A stretch of 64,000 nt of DNA. Source: an uncultured Bacteroidota bacterium. GTDB taxonomy: Bacteria; Bacteroidota; Bacteroidia; Flavobacteriales; Flavobacteriaceae. Every line of letters starts with the position of its first letter. Position 1 is the first letter of the stretch. This document shows, one piece after another, positions 16,765 to 26,197 of the stretch. The notes beneath the pieces were generated by a model that was not told where the DNA came from, did not search any database, and worked only from the letters and a program-made list of their open reading frames with translations. The stretch lies in assembly GCA_902635965.1 (NCBI GenBank), contig CACPQA010000001.1, positions 124,001 to 188,000 on the forward strand, given 5' to 3'. The position numbers and the translations under genes are program-made.

Positions 16765-19452
16765 TTGAAATACGACTTTCGTAGAATTGAAAAGAAATGG
16801 CAGAAGTATTGGCTAGATAACAAAACTTTTAAAGCCGATAGTAACTCAGAAAAACCTAAATATTACGTGTTAGATATGTTCCCATATCCATCGGGTTCTG
16901 GGCTTCATGTTGGTCATCCTCTAGGTTATATAGCATCTGATATAGTTTCTAGATTTAAAAGAAGTAAAGGTTTTAATGTTCTTCATCCTATGGGTTTCGA
17001 TTCATTTGGACTACCTGCTGAGCAGTATGCTGTCAAAACAGGACAGCACCCTAGAAAAACCACAGAAGAAAATATTGTCAGATTTAGAGATCAATTGGAT
17101 AAATTAGGTTTATCGTTTGATTGGGATAGAGAAATTAAAACAAGCGATAGTAGTTATTATCGTTGGACTCAATGGATTTTTTTAAAATTATTCAACAGTT
17201 ATTATGATCATGGGCTTAATAAAGCTCAACCTATTGCAAAATTAAAAATTCCAAAAAAACTAAATGAAAAAGAAATAGAGTCTTTTATAGATTCTAAAAG
17301 GTTAGCGTATGTTGATACAATTGATGTTAATTGGTGCGAGGAGCTGGGAACTGTGCTTGCAAATGAAGAGGTTATTGGTGGTTTAAGTGAAAGAGGGGGA
17401 TTCCCTGTCATTAAAAGACCAATGAAACAATGGGTCATGAGAATAACAGATTATGCAGATAGATTACTTGATGATTTATCTGAATTGGACTGGCCTGAAT
17501 CTATAAAATTGTCACAAAAAAACTGGATTGGAAAGTCTGAAGGAGCTGAAATTAAGTTTTCAATAGATAATAATTTTATTGAGGTATTTACAACTAGGCC
17601 AGATACAATTTTTGGTGCAACATATTTAGTATTAGCACCTGAACATCCTTTGATAAATCAAATTACCACTGATGAATATAGAAAATCAATAAGTGAATAT
17701 ATTGATCAGGCTTCAAAAAAAAGTGATTTAGAGAGGCAAGAAAATGAAAAAAATAAAACAGGTGTTTTCACTGGATCCTTTGCTTTAAATCCTATTTCTA
17801 ATGAAAAAATCCCCGTATGGATATCCGATTATGTTCTTTTTTCATATGGGACTGGTGCTATAATGGCAGTGCCTGCGCATGATGAAAGAGATAATGAGTT
17901 TGCAAAAAAATTTAATCTTAAAATAATTAAAGTAATTGATGGTGGAAATAAAGATGACTGTTACACTGGGAATGGTTCTATAATTAATTGTGGAGAATAT
18001 GATGGAATTGATAACATAAAATTCAAATCCATTGTAGTTGAAAAGTTGGAAAGTGAAAATAAAGGGACTAAAACTATCAATTATAAATTAAGAGACTGGA
18101 TCTTTACACGTCAAAGATATTGGGGTGAGCCAATTCCAATAATTTATGATGGAAATAACAAGAAAGCCCTCGAATTTGATGATTTACCTCTTGAATTACC
18201 TGAAGTTGAGAGCTATTTACCAACTAATGATGGTTTGTCGCCATTGGCTAGGAATAATGATTGGGTTAACGTTTCAATTAATGGTAAGAATTATTTGAGA
18301 GAGACTAATACGATGCCGCAATGGGCTGGATCATGTTGGTATTTTTTAAGATTTATTGATCCCGACAATAATAATGAGTTCGCAAATAAAGATCTAATTA
18401 AATATTGGATGCCAGTGGATCTGTACATTGGAGGTGCAGAACATGCCGTTCTTCATTTGTTATATGCAAGGTTTTGGCATAAAGTTCTTTTTGACTTAGA
18501 TTATGTCAGTACTACTGAACCATTTAAAAAGCTCGTTAATCAAGGAATGATTTTAGGAAAAAGCGCTTTTGCACACAGAATTAAAAACACGAATGATTTC
18601 ATTTCATTTGACATGATTAAGGACGAAAAGACACAAAAAATTCATGTTGATATATCCTTCGTCGATGAAAAAAATAGATTAAATATCGAGAGATTAAAAC
18701 AAAATCATTCTGAATTTAACGATGTAAATTTTATAAAAGGCGAATCATTTTATGTTTCAAGAGATATTGAAAAAATGTCAAAATCTAGATACAATGTAAT
18801 CAGTCCAGATGATATTTGTAAAAGGTATGGAGCTGACACTTTAAGAATGTATGAGATGTTTCTCGGGCCCATAGACCAATCTAAACCTTGGAATACAGCG
18901 GGAATTTCAGGAGTTTTTACTTTTTTAAATAAGTTTTGGAATTTATTTCATAGAAATGAAAAATTTTATGTTGTTGATGATCAACCCAGCGATGAAGCAT
19001 TAAAAATTTATCACAAAACCGTAAAAAAGGTTGTAAATGATATTGATAAATTTTCATTTAATACATGTATAAGCTCCTTAATGATATGCGTTAATGAACT
19101 TAAATCACAAAATTGTAATTCAAAAAAAATACTTGAACCTCTATTAATTCTGCTTTCTCCTTTTGCACCTCACATATCTGAAGAATTATGGGAATTGATG
19201 GGGAATAAAAAATCAATATCAGATGAGCCCTATCCAGAGCATGATGAAAAATATTTAGAAGAAAGATCTTTCGATTACCCTATATCATTTAATGGCAAAA
19301 GGAGATTTAATAAAAAGTTAGATTTAGACTTGGACGAAAAAACTATTAGGGAACAAGTTTTATCCGACAAACAAACAGAAAAATATTTAAATAATAATTC
19401 AGTAAAAAAGATCATCATAATTAAAAATAAAATTATAAATATTGTATTTTAA
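16765..19452 (+). CDS. leuS: Leucine--tRNA ligase (TTG start)
   Basis: 895 residues. The class I HIGH-type motif is GLHVGHPLGY (residues 46-55) and the KMSKS motif is MSKSRYN near residue 671. The CP1 editing domain includes FTTRPDTIFGATYLVLAPEH and GTGAIMAVPAHDERD. The start is a TTG: an in-frame stop lies three codons upstream, and the first residues (KYDFRRIEKKWQKYW) match the family's conserved N-terminus, so no ATG start is possible. The gene is single, divergent from ftsX, and overlaps the end of the convergent lrp-type gene by 4 bases. Confidence 0.96.
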   Translation: MKYDFRRIEKKWQKYWLDNKTFKADSNSEKPKYYVLDMFPYPSGSGLHVGHPLGYIASDIVSRFKRSKGFNVLHPMGFDSFGLPAEQYAVKTGQHPRKTTEENIVRFRDQLDKLGLSFDWDREIKTSDSSYYRWTQWIFLKLFNSYYDHGLNKAQPIAKLKIPKKLNEKEIESFIDSKRLAYVDTIDVNWCEELGTVLANEEVIGGLSERGGFPVIKRPMKQWVMRITDYADRLLDDLSELDWPESIKLSQKNWIGKSEGAEIKFSIDNNFIEVFTTRPDTIFGATYLVLAPEHPLINQITTDEYRKSISEYIDQASKKSDLERQENEKNKTGVFTGSFALNPISNEKIPVWISDYVLFSYGTGAIMAVPAHDERDNEFAKKFNLKIIKVIDGGNKDDCYTGNGSIINCGEYDGIDNIKFKSIVVEKLESENKGTKTINYKLRDWIFTRQRYWGEPIPIIYDGNNKKALEFDDLPLELPEVESYLPTNDGLSPLARNNDWVNVSINGKNYLRETNTMPQWAGSCWYFLRFIDPDNNNEFANKDLIKYWMPVDLYIGGAEHAVLHLLYARFWHKVLFDLDYVSTTEPFKKLVNQGMILGKSAFAHRIKNTNDFISFDMIKDEKTQKIHVDISFVDEKNRLNIERLKQNHSEFNDVNFIKGESFYVSRDIEKMSKSRYNVISPDDICKRYGADTLRMYEMFLGPIDQSKPWNTAGISGVFTFLNKFWNLFHRNEKFYVVDDQPSDEALKIYHKTVKKVVNDIDKFSFNTCISSLMICVNELKSQNCNSKKILEPLLILLSPFAPHISEELWELMGNKKSISDEPYPEHDEKYLEERSFDYPISFNGKRRFNKKLDLDLDEKTIREQVLSDKQTEKYLNNNSVKKIIIIKNKIINIVF

Positions 19453-19892
19453 ATTACTATTTGTCTAGAAATTTGTTGATTTAGTGAAATAAACGTTTCA
19501 GTTCTTGAAACCCCTTTTATTGCCTGAATTTTTGAATTCAAAAGTTTCATCAGGTGCTGATTATCTTTACAATAAATTTTTATGAGTATACTCCAATCAC
19601 CAGTAGTGTAATGACACTCTGTTATTTCCTTAATTTTGTTGAGTTTTTTAATTGCAAAATTTACATCTACCGCTTTTTCTAAGAAAATACCCACAAAAGC
19701 CAGCGTAGTAAATCCAACTTTCTTGGGGTCAATGTTGACTTGCGAACCAGTAAAAATATTTTTGTCCTCAAGTTTTTTGATCCTTTTATGAATAGCTGCA
19801 CCAGAGATTCCTATTTTTTCTGACAATTCAGCAATAGGAACTTTAGCATTTTTTCTTAAAGAATTAATAATTTGGGAATCTATCGAATCCAT
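19449..19892 (-). CDS. Lrp/AsnC-family transcriptional regulator
   Basis: 147 residues. The N-terminal winged helix is typical (DSIDSQIINSLRKNAKVPIA, then ELSEKIGISGAAIHKRIKKL). The C-terminal alpha/beta ligand-binding RAM domain is also visible (AFVGIFLEKAVD...ITECHYTTGDWSILIKIYC). These regulators sense amino acids and bind DNA as octamers. No amino-acid gene is adjacent, so targets cannot be assigned. Single gene, convergent with leuS. Confidence 0.9.
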   Translation of the reverse strand: MDSIDSQIINSLRKNAKVPIAELSEKIGISGAAIHKRIKKLEDKNIFTGSQVNIDPKKVGFTTLAFVGIFLEKAVDVNFAIKKLNKIKEITECHYTTGDWSILIKIYCKDNQHLMKLLNSKIQAIKGVSRTETFISLNQQISRQIVI

Positions 19893-19982
19893 TTACGATA
19901 ACAGTTTTTATAATTTGATTGTAAAATAACAATTTTGATTTCCAAATTAGCGCTTGAAAATTAAAATATTAAAATAAAAAAA

Positions 19983-20726
19983 CTAGCTACATTTCTGAAT
20001 ATATTTTTCTAGGGCCATTGTCATCGAAGGAGATTCTTTGGTAGGAGCTTTGATATCAATTCTTAAATTCGCATTATCAGCAGCCTCTACTGTTGTATTT
20101 CCAAAAACCGCGATTCTAGTTTTATTTTGCTTAAAGTCAGGGAAATTTTTAAATAATGACTCTATGCCAGATGGACTAAAAAAAACCAGAATATCATAAT
20201 AGACGTCCCTGAGATCAGAAAGATCACTGGTAACTGTTTTAAAAAGTTGAGCCCGTTTCCAATTAATGTTAATATTATTCAAAAAATCAATTGTATCCTG
20301 GTTTAAAATGTCTGACGAGGGCAACAAGAACTTGTCTCCCTTAAATTTGTTGAACATTTGCTCAAGATCCATAAGATTTTTCTCACCAACATAAATCTTT
20401 CTTTTTCTATAAACAACATATTTTTGTAAGTAATAAGCGACGGCCTCTGATTGACAAAAATATTTTGTGGAGTCTGGAACTTTAAAACGCATTTCTTCCG
20501 ACAACCTAAAAAAGTGATCAACAGAATTCCTACTTGTGAATATAATTGAATTAAAAACATTAAAATCAATTTTTTGTCTCCTAACATCTCTACTTTTTAA
20601 ACCTTCGACATGAATAAAAGGTCTAAAGTCAATTTTCAAATTGTGTTCTTCTTTTAATCTGTTGTAAGGAGACTTTTCACTGTTAGGTTTGGGTTGAGAA
20701 ACTAATATGGTTTTGATTTTGCTCAT
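19983..20726 (-). CDS. hemD: Uroporphyrinogen-III synthase-like protein
   Basis: 247 residues with the HemD two-domain pattern: ILVSQPKPNSEKSPYNRLKEE at the N-terminus, NSIIFTSRNSVDHFF, a hinge, then DILVFFSPSGIESLFKNFP and IAVFGNTTVEAADNANLRIDI. HemD cyclises hydroxymethylbilane to uroporphyrinogen III in heme synthesis. The sequence is divergent, as HemD always is. It overlaps the upstream DUF4271 gene by 4 bases, a pairing typical for Flavobacteriia. Confidence 0.85.
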   Translation of the reverse strand: MSKIKTILVSQPKPNSEKSPYNRLKEEHNLKIDFRPFIHVEGLKSRDVRRQKIDFNVFNSIIFTSRNSVDHFFRLSEEMRFKVPDSTKYFCQSEAVAYYLQKYVVYRKRKIYVGEKNLMDLEQMFNKFKGDKFLLPSSDILNQDTIDFLNNININWKRAQLFKTVTSDLSDLRDVYYDILVFFSPSGIESLFKNFPDFKQNKTRIAVFGNTTVEAADNANLRIDIKAPTKESPSMTMALEKYIQKCS

Positions 20727-21379
20727 TTAATATTATTTATAAACCAATAAATAAAAACCCAAGGGGTAATTTTAAGAATGCAAAGATACAAAATAAAATA
20801 AAACTTTCCGTTATTAATATTTCCTAAAAATTTGAAAACAATCACGATGCCATATACGTAGTAAAATATAATTACAGAAAAAAAAATTACTCTTAGAAAC
20901 AAAAAGTCTTTCAAGAAATAGAATTGATGAACAAACAGTATAACAAAAATAAAAGTTGAAATCCTAAATAGAAACCTTAAATTATTGAAACTAAAAACCA
21001 AGGCTTCTTTTTTGACACTTAATAAATTACCTAAAAAAGAATTTATTAAATAACCTAAAAATCCAATTGAGACTAAAAAAAAGAATAATTTGCAAAATTG
21101 AAAAAAATCAATTTTTGATAAACCAAGATAATTAAAGTTTAAAATAAAATATAGAGATATATTTACCATGCAAAAAATTAGAATGCTTCCCCCAAAAAGT
21201 CTATTGAAGAAAAAATTATTTCCATAATTGTTAAAATAAACGGATGGGTCAATTGATTTAAAAAATGATGTAAATTTTTTATCGTATTTCCATTTTGTAA
21301 AACTTAACAAAATCAAATTAGAAAAAATTAAAATTGAAATCCAGTCGTGATGAACCTTATTGATAAATATCCAATCCAT
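20723..21379 (-). CDS. DUF4271 polytopic membrane protein
   Basis: 218 residues, with six or so hydrophobic segments separated by short polar loops, rich in Phe, Leu and Asn. Placement directly upstream of hemD with a 4-base overlap, together with length and topology, fits DUF4271 of Bacteroidota. The function is unknown. Conserved elements visible are DWISI near the N-terminus and the segment KEALVFSFNNLRFLFRISTF in the middle. Confidence 0.75.
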   Translation of the reverse strand: MDWIFINKVHHDWISILIFSNLILLSFTKWKYDKKFTSFFKSIDPSVYFNNYGNNFFFNRLFGGSILIFCMVNISLYFILNFNYLGLSKIDFFQFCKLFFFLVSIGFLGYLINSFLGNLLSVKKEALVFSFNNLRFLFRISTFIFVILFVHQFYFLKDFLFLRVIFFSVIIFYYVYGIVIVFKFLGNINNGKFYFILYLCILKITPWVFIYWFINNIK

Positions 21380-21459
21380 ATATAAAATTAAAATAATTAA
21401 ATTAATTTCTGAATTGAAGAAGTAACCTAAACTATTATATTTATATAATATTATAAAAA

Positions 21460-22173
21460 ATGGGTCACACTTTAATTGTTATTCCTACTTTTAATGAAAG
21501 GGACAATATAAAGCCCTTGTTAGAAAAGATTTTTTCCTTAAAAACTTTGATGGATGTTTTAATTTTAGATGACAACTCTCCAGATGATACGAAAAAAATT
21601 GTACTAGAGTGTAAAAAAAAATATAATGCTCGTTTGAATCTAATCATTAGAGAGAAAAAACAAGGACTAGGTAAAGCTTACATTGAAGGCTTTAGGTGGG
21701 CTTTAAAAAAAAAATATAAAAAAATAATTCAAATGGATGCGGATCTATCTCATCCTCCTGAAAAATTAATAAACATTATTAATCAACTTGATTCTTATGA
21801 TTTTGTAGTTGGATCAAGATATGTAAATGGTATAAGGGTGTTAAATTGGCCGTTAAATAGAATTATACTCTCAATTGGAGCATCTTGGTATGTAAGATTA
21901 ATTACAAAATTGCCCTGTATGGATCCAACGGCTGGGTTTGTTGGATATAATCAATCTTGTTTATTATCATTAAATTTAAATGAAATTATGTTTGTTGGAT
22001 ATGCGTTTCAAATTGAAATGAAATTCAAATTATGGAAACTAGGGTATAGTTTTAAAGAAATTCCGATTACGTTCAAAAATCGAATACATGGAGAATCAAA
22101 AATGAATAGTTCTATAATATCAGAAGCAATACTAGGAGTTATCATTATTAAAATTAAAAGTTTATTTAAATGA
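21460..22173 (+). CDS. Polyprenol-phosphate mannose synthase-like GT2
   Basis: 237 residues, a soluble GT2 fold: LIVIPTFNERDNIKPLLEKI at the N-terminus, ILDDNSPDDT for the nucleotide, IIQMDADLSHPPEKL with the DXD-type metal site, then VVGSRYVNGIRVLNWPLNR and a C-terminal FKNRIHGESKMNSSII. This matches DPM1/polyprenol monophosphomannose synthases, which put mannose from GDP-mannose on a polyprenyl phosphate. The stop overlaps the start of the dihydroorotase gene (ATGATG), so the two are co-translated. Confidence 0.88.
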   Translation: MGHTLIVIPTFNERDNIKPLLEKIFSLKTLMDVLILDDNSPDDTKKIVLECKKKYNARLNLIIREKKQGLGKAYIEGFRWALKKKYKKIIQMDADLSHPPEKLINIINQLDSYDFVVGSRYVNGIRVLNWPLNRIILSIGASWYVRLITKLPCMDPTAGFVGYNQSCLLSLNLNEIMFVGYAFQIEMKFKLWKLGYSFKEIPITFKNRIHGESKMNSSIISEAILGVIIIKIKSLFK

Positions 22174-23510
22174 TGGCAAATTCTACTCTAATTAAAAACG
22201 TAAATATTGTAAACGAAGGAAAAATTTTCAAGGGTGATGTAAGAATAAAACAAGAAAAAATATCATTAATTGCTCCCTCTATATCAATATCAAACAACGA
22301 AAATATTATTGAAGGGAATAATAATTATCTTATTCCTGGCCTTATTGATGATCAAGTTCATTTTAGGGAACCTGGGCTTACTCACAAAGGTGACATGTTT
22401 TCTGAATCTCGAGCTGCCGTTGCTGGTGGCATTACATCCTTCATTGAGATGCCAAATACGAATCCTCAAACTACAACCATGAAAAATATAGAGGAAAAAA
22501 TAGAAATCGCTAGCAGAAATTCTGTAGCTAATTATGGTTTTATGTTTGGAGGAACTAATTCAAATTTAGGTGAAATAAAAAAAATTGACGAAAAAAAAGT
22601 AGCGGGTCTAAAATTGTTTCTTGGTTCTTCAACAGGTAATATGCTTGTGAATAAAAAGGAGGTAATTAAAGAGATTTTTAAAAATTCAAAATTAGTAATA
22701 TCCGTTCATTGTGAAGATGAATCAATAATTAGAAAAAATCTAAATCATTTTTTTGGCATATATGGTAAAAATATCCCATTTAATTTTCATCCTAAAATAA
22801 GAAGTACTGAAGCTTGTTTTAAATCATCTTCTGAAGCTATAAATCTAGCTCTTGAAACTGGAGCAAGACTTCATGTTTTTCATTTATCTACCGGAAAAGA
22901 GACAAATTTATTCTCAAAAAAACCTCTTGAAGAAAAACAAATAACTTCCGAGGTTTGCACACATCATCTCTGGTTTTCTGACAAAGATTATGAAAGTAAA
23001 GGGTATAAAATCAAATGGAACCCTTCAATAAAAACCGAGGCTGATAGGAGTGCTTTATGGAACGCATTAAATGAAGATAAAATTGATGTTTATGCAACCG
23101 ACCACGCACCACATACTTTGCAAGAAAAAAAACTCCCATACGCAGAATCACCATCTGGTGGTCCTTTAGTACAGCATGGATTACTCGCGATGTTGGATTC
23201 TGTCAAAGAGGGAAAGATTACACTTGAAAAATTTGTTGAAAAATCCTCCCATAATCCAGCAAAAATTTTTAAGATTAAAAAAAGGGGCTTTTTGAAGAAA
23301 AATTTTTACGCAGATATGGTTTTAATTGACTTTAACTCTGAAACAAAGGTAACAAAAAATAATATTTTATATAAATGTGGTTGGTCTCCATTTGAGGGCT
23401 ATACTTTTAATTCCTCAGTTATAAAAACTTGGGTTAATGGTAAGTTATTATATGATAAAGGCAAAATAGTTGAAAGTATACCTGCGAAATGTCTTGAATA
23501 TGTTAGATGA
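22170..23510 (+). CDS. pyrC: Dihydroorotase
   Basis: 446 residues of the amidohydrolase superfamily. The first metal motif reads IDDQVHFREPGLTHKGD: Gln62 stands where many class I enzymes have the first His of HxH, while His64 remains. From memory this DQVHFREPG form is usual in Bacteroidota enzymes, so I do not treat it as a loss of function. Further landmarks are a Lys in the KLFLGSSTGN segment, His in ISVHCEDE, His in LHVFHLST, and YATDHAPHT with the catalytic Asp. The enzyme closes carbamoyl-aspartate to dihydroorotate. Two adjacent ATG codons (22170 and 22173) are both possible starts. Confidence 0.93.
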   Translation: MMANSTLIKNVNIVNEGKIFKGDVRIKQEKISLIAPSISISNNENIIEGNNNYLIPGLIDDQVHFREPGLTHKGDMFSESRAAVAGGITSFIEMPNTNPQTTTMKNIEEKIEIASRNSVANYGFMFGGTNSNLGEIKKIDEKKVAGLKLFLGSSTGNMLVNKKEVIKEIFKNSKLVISVHCEDESIIRKNLNHFFGIYGKNIPFNFHPKIRSTEACFKSSSEAINLALETGARLHVFHLSTGKETNLFSKKPLEEKQITSEVCTHHLWFSDKDYESKGYKIKWNPSIKTEADRSALWNALNEDKIDVYATDHAPHTLQEKKLPYAESPSGGPLVQHGLLAMLDSVKEGKITLEKFVEKSSHNPAKIFKIKKRGFLKKNFYADMVLIDFNSETKVTKNNILYKCGWSPFEGYTFNSSVIKTWVNGKLLYDKGKIVESIPAKCLEYVR

Positions 23511-23848
23511 ATAAGTTATATATTTATTTTTTGTTTGAATTGGTTTTATTTTCCTCATGCCAAAAAGGGGTAGGAGACATAATAATTACAGAGGATAAGA
23601 TGGTAAATATGTTAATAGATTTATCCATAATTAAATCAATAAATAATTTAAATTATGAAGAAAACCAGCTAATTATTTCTCCTGAAGACTTTTTCATCCT
23701 ACAGAAGTATAATATAGATAGTTCAAGTTGGGAATTAAACAAAAAATATTATTCAAAAAGACCAAAAATTTTAGCCACTATCTACGAAAAAGTACAAGAT
23801 TCCATAGAAAAAAAAATTGATAGTTTGAAGAATTTAAAAAACAATTAA
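23507..23848 (+). CDS. DUF4296 lipoprotein
   Basis: 113 residues. The N-terminus is a lipoprotein signal ending in LFSSC (Cys19). The mature part is helical and contains ITEDKMVNMLIDLSIIKSI and a C-terminal charged coil. Location with a 4-base overlap after dihydroorotase, and size, match DUF4296 of Flavobacteriia. The function is unknown. It ends 10 bases before the 3' end of the convergent epimerase gene. Confidence 0.8.
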   Translation: MNKLYIYFLFELVLFSSCQKGVGDIIITEDKMVNMLIDLSIIKSINNLNYEENQLIISPEDFFILQKYNIDSSSWELNKKYYSKRPKILATIYEKVQDSIEKKIDSLKNLKNN

Positions 23849-23858
23849 GTTAATATTT

Positions 23859-24821
23859 TCAGCATTTGTCTAAATAGGAGAATATTTTTGAATAATTAAA
23901 GTTTTTTAAATGTTTGTGAATCTTATTACCATTATAGTAATCTTTAACGTAAAGACTCTTAATTAGAGCTCTAGTTAAAAATTTATTTCTGATTCTTAAA
24001 TGACTAAGTAAATTTTCAATAAACCATAAAATATATAAAATTGATTTAGGTATTCTGATAGAGTAGTTATTGTTTTTGGATGAAATGTAGTTTACAAAAT
24101 CCTTAAAGGATATATTTTCAGAAACTAAAATAAATCTTTCATTTTTGATTTTTTCCTTCATTAATCCAATAATTGCTTTAACTACATCCTCCACTGTGAC
24201 GAATCCAGTTAGTCCTGTTGTATAAAAATTGATTTTATTTTTGATTAATTTTTGTATCTGAGAGTTGTTTAAATTATTACCAAGTATTATTCCCGGATTT
24301 ACAATTATAACAGGAACCCCTTCTTGAGAGGCCCTCCATACCTCCATTTCTGAACCGTACTTGGAATAAGAATATGGTGTTTTATCAATCTCGGGATTCC
24401 ATTCAGTTTTTTCGGTAATCTCTTCATTGATGCCCTCACCGATAGCAGCTATTGAACTTATAAAACAAAGTTTTTTAATTTTTTTACTAATACAATTATC
24501 AACGATGTAGGTTGTTCCGGTGATGTTTACCAAATTTAAGTAATCAGTCTTGTATAGTGCCATTGAGACGTATGCTGCGCAATGATATACTTCATCAACT
24601 TTATCGAACAGATCTTGTACTTCAGAGAAATTTGTGATATCAGCTTTTTTCCAAATAATTTTTTTAAAATTTTCCTCTTTGTTTTTAGAATTAAAAAACT
24701 GTCTTGTTTCGTCAAGTTTTTTTTCTCTCCTATACTGACCAATTATCTTGTTACTTTTTTTTGACAATGACAAAATTAAATTTCTTCCAACGAAACCCGT
24801 TGCTCCAGTAACTAAAATCAT
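23859..24821 (-). CDS. NAD-dependent epimerase/dehydratase family protein
   Basis: 320 residues, extended short-chain dehydrogenase fold. The Rossmann motif is GATGFVGRNL at the N-terminus, and the catalytic YxxxK is YSYSKYGSE, preceded by LCFISSIAAIGEG with the Ser. The C-terminal half is divergent, as in dihydroflavonol-reductase-like or sugar epimerase members. The substrate is unknown. Divergent from tyrS with 77 bases between; the same order with DUF4296 and tyrS is common in related genomes. Confidence 0.85.
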   Translation of the reverse strand: MILVTGATGFVGRNLILSLSKKSNKIIGQYRREKKLDETRQFFNSKNKEENFKKIIWKKADITNFSEVQDLFDKVDEVYHCAAYVSMALYKTDYLNLVNITGTTYIVDNCISKKIKKLCFISSIAAIGEGINEEITEKTEWNPEIDKTPYSYSKYGSEMEVWRASQEGVPVIIVNPGIILGNNLNNSQIQKLIKNKINFYTTGLTGFVTVEDVVKAIIGLMKEKIKNERFILVSENISFKDFVNYISSKNNNYSIRIPKSILYILWFIENLLSHLRIRNKFLTRALIKSLYVKDYYNGNKIHKHLKNFNYSKIFSYLDKC

Positions 24822-24873
24822 AATTAAAATTACTCTTTTTTGACAATGTCTTTCCCAGTTCCTAGTAGAAATT

Positions 24874-24881
24874 TATATTTG
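24874..24881 (+). promoter_or_regulatory. Putative tyrS -7 promoter element
   Basis: TATATTTG fits TAnnTTTG and ends 17 bases before the tyrS ATG. The nearest TTG upstream (24840-24842) is 31 bases away, so a -33 element is not clear. Confidence 0.3.
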
Positions 24882-24898
24882 TCAATAACTTTTATCTA

Positions 24899-26197
24899 AT
24901 GAGAAATAGTTTTTTGGAGGAATTGGAGTGGAGAGGTATGTTGCATCAATTTACACCCGGCGTTGATGAACATTTAAATGAATCAACAAGAATTGGATAT
25001 ATTGGATTTGACCCTACATCTGATTCAATGCATATAGGTAATTTAATTCAGATTATTATTTTAATTCATTTTCAACTTCATGGTCACAAACCAATTGCAC
25101 TGATTGGGGGAGCTACAGGGATGATCGGAGATCCATCAGGGAAGTCTAGTGAAAGAAAATTATTAGATCAAAAAAAACTAGAAAAAAATTCATTGGCATT
25201 GAAAAAACAATTTTTTAAATTTCTAGATTTTTCAAATAAATGCAAAAATCCTGCAGAGTTGATTAACAATTTTGACTGGATGAAAGAGTTTAGTTTAATC
25301 GACTTTTCAAGAGAAGTTGGAAAGCATATAACAGTCAACTATATGATGTCTAAAGAATCAGTAAAAAAAAGAATTAGTGATGAATCTTCTGAAGGTATGT
25401 CCTTTACGGAGTTCACATATCAACTAATTCAAGGATTTGATTTTTTAGAATTGATGAGAAGTAAAAAATGTACTATTCAAATTGGAGGAAGCGACCAATG
25501 GGGTAACATTACCACTGGTATTGAACTAATTAGAAAAAAAATGTCAAAAAAAGTTTTTTCAATTACCTGTCCTTTGATGACAAAATCGGATGGGAGTAAA
25601 TTTGGAAAAACTGAAGAGGGTAACATATGGCTAGATAAAGAAAAAACTTCCCCATATAAGTTCTACCAATATTGGTTAAACTTGTCAGATGAAGACGCAG
25701 AAAAATATATTAAAATTTTTACTCTACTTAATAAAAATGAGATTCTAGATTTAATAGAAAAACATAAAAAGAATCCACATGAAAGAATACTTCAAAATAA
25801 AATTGCTGAGAAAGTTACCTTAATGGTTCATTCACAAAAAGATCTAGAAAATGCAAAAGTTGCCTCTAAAATTTTATTTGGAAAATCTACAAAAAAAGAT
25901 TTGTCAATTCTAGATAAAGAAACATTTCACGATATTTTCGATGGAGTTCCAAAAGTTAAAATTAAAAGGTCTTCTTTAACGAAAGGAATAGGCATTGTTG
26001 AAGCACTTTCAATGAAAGGTTCTATTTTAAATTCTATGAGTGAAGCTAGGAGGGCGTTAAAAGAAAACTCAGTATATATTAATAAGTCTCGAGTGGATGA
26101 AAATAAAATTCTTGATTTAAAAGACTTAATAATTGAAGGAGTTATTCTAGTTCAAAGAGGTAAGAAAAAATATTTAATTTTAGATTTTACTGACTAA
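24899..26197 (+). CDS. tyrS: Tyrosine--tRNA ligase
   Basis: 432 residues, class I. The HIGH-type motif is PTSDSMHIGNL (about 38-48). The KMSKS-type motif is KFGKTEEGN (near residue 235). GGSDQWGNITTGIELIRK is the tyrosine-binding signature. A C-terminal S4 RNA-binding domain (about 360-425) contains SEARRALKENSVYINKSRV. Everything expected for bacterial TyrRS is present. It overlaps the end of the convergent LuxE-like gene by 11 bases. Confidence 0.96.
   Translation: MRNSFLEELEWRGMLHQFTPGVDEHLNESTRIGYIGFDPTSDSMHIGNLIQIIILIHFQLHGHKPIALIGGATGMIGDPSGKSSERKLLDQKKLEKNSLALKKQFFKFLDFSNKCKNPAELINNFDWMKEFSLIDFSREVGKHITVNYMMSKESVKKRISDESSEGMSFTEFTYQLIQGFDFLELMRSKKCTIQIGGSDQWGNITTGIELIRKKMSKKVFSITCPLMTKSDGSKFGKTEEGNIWLDKEKTSPYKFYQYWLNLSDEDAEKYIKIFTLLNKNEILDLIEKHKKNPHERILQNKIAEKVTLMVHSQKDLENAKVASKILFGKSTKKDLSILDKETFHDIFDGVPKVKIKRSSLTKGIGIVEALSMKGSILNSMSEARRALKENSVYINKSRVDENKILDLKDLIIEGVILVQRGKKKYLILDFTD

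Noticed and set aside
22350-22382. Dihydroorotase with Gln for the first His of HxH as a loss of function
   Set aside because: As I recall this DQVHFREPG form is the normal one in Bacteroidota enzymes, and the other active-site residues are present.
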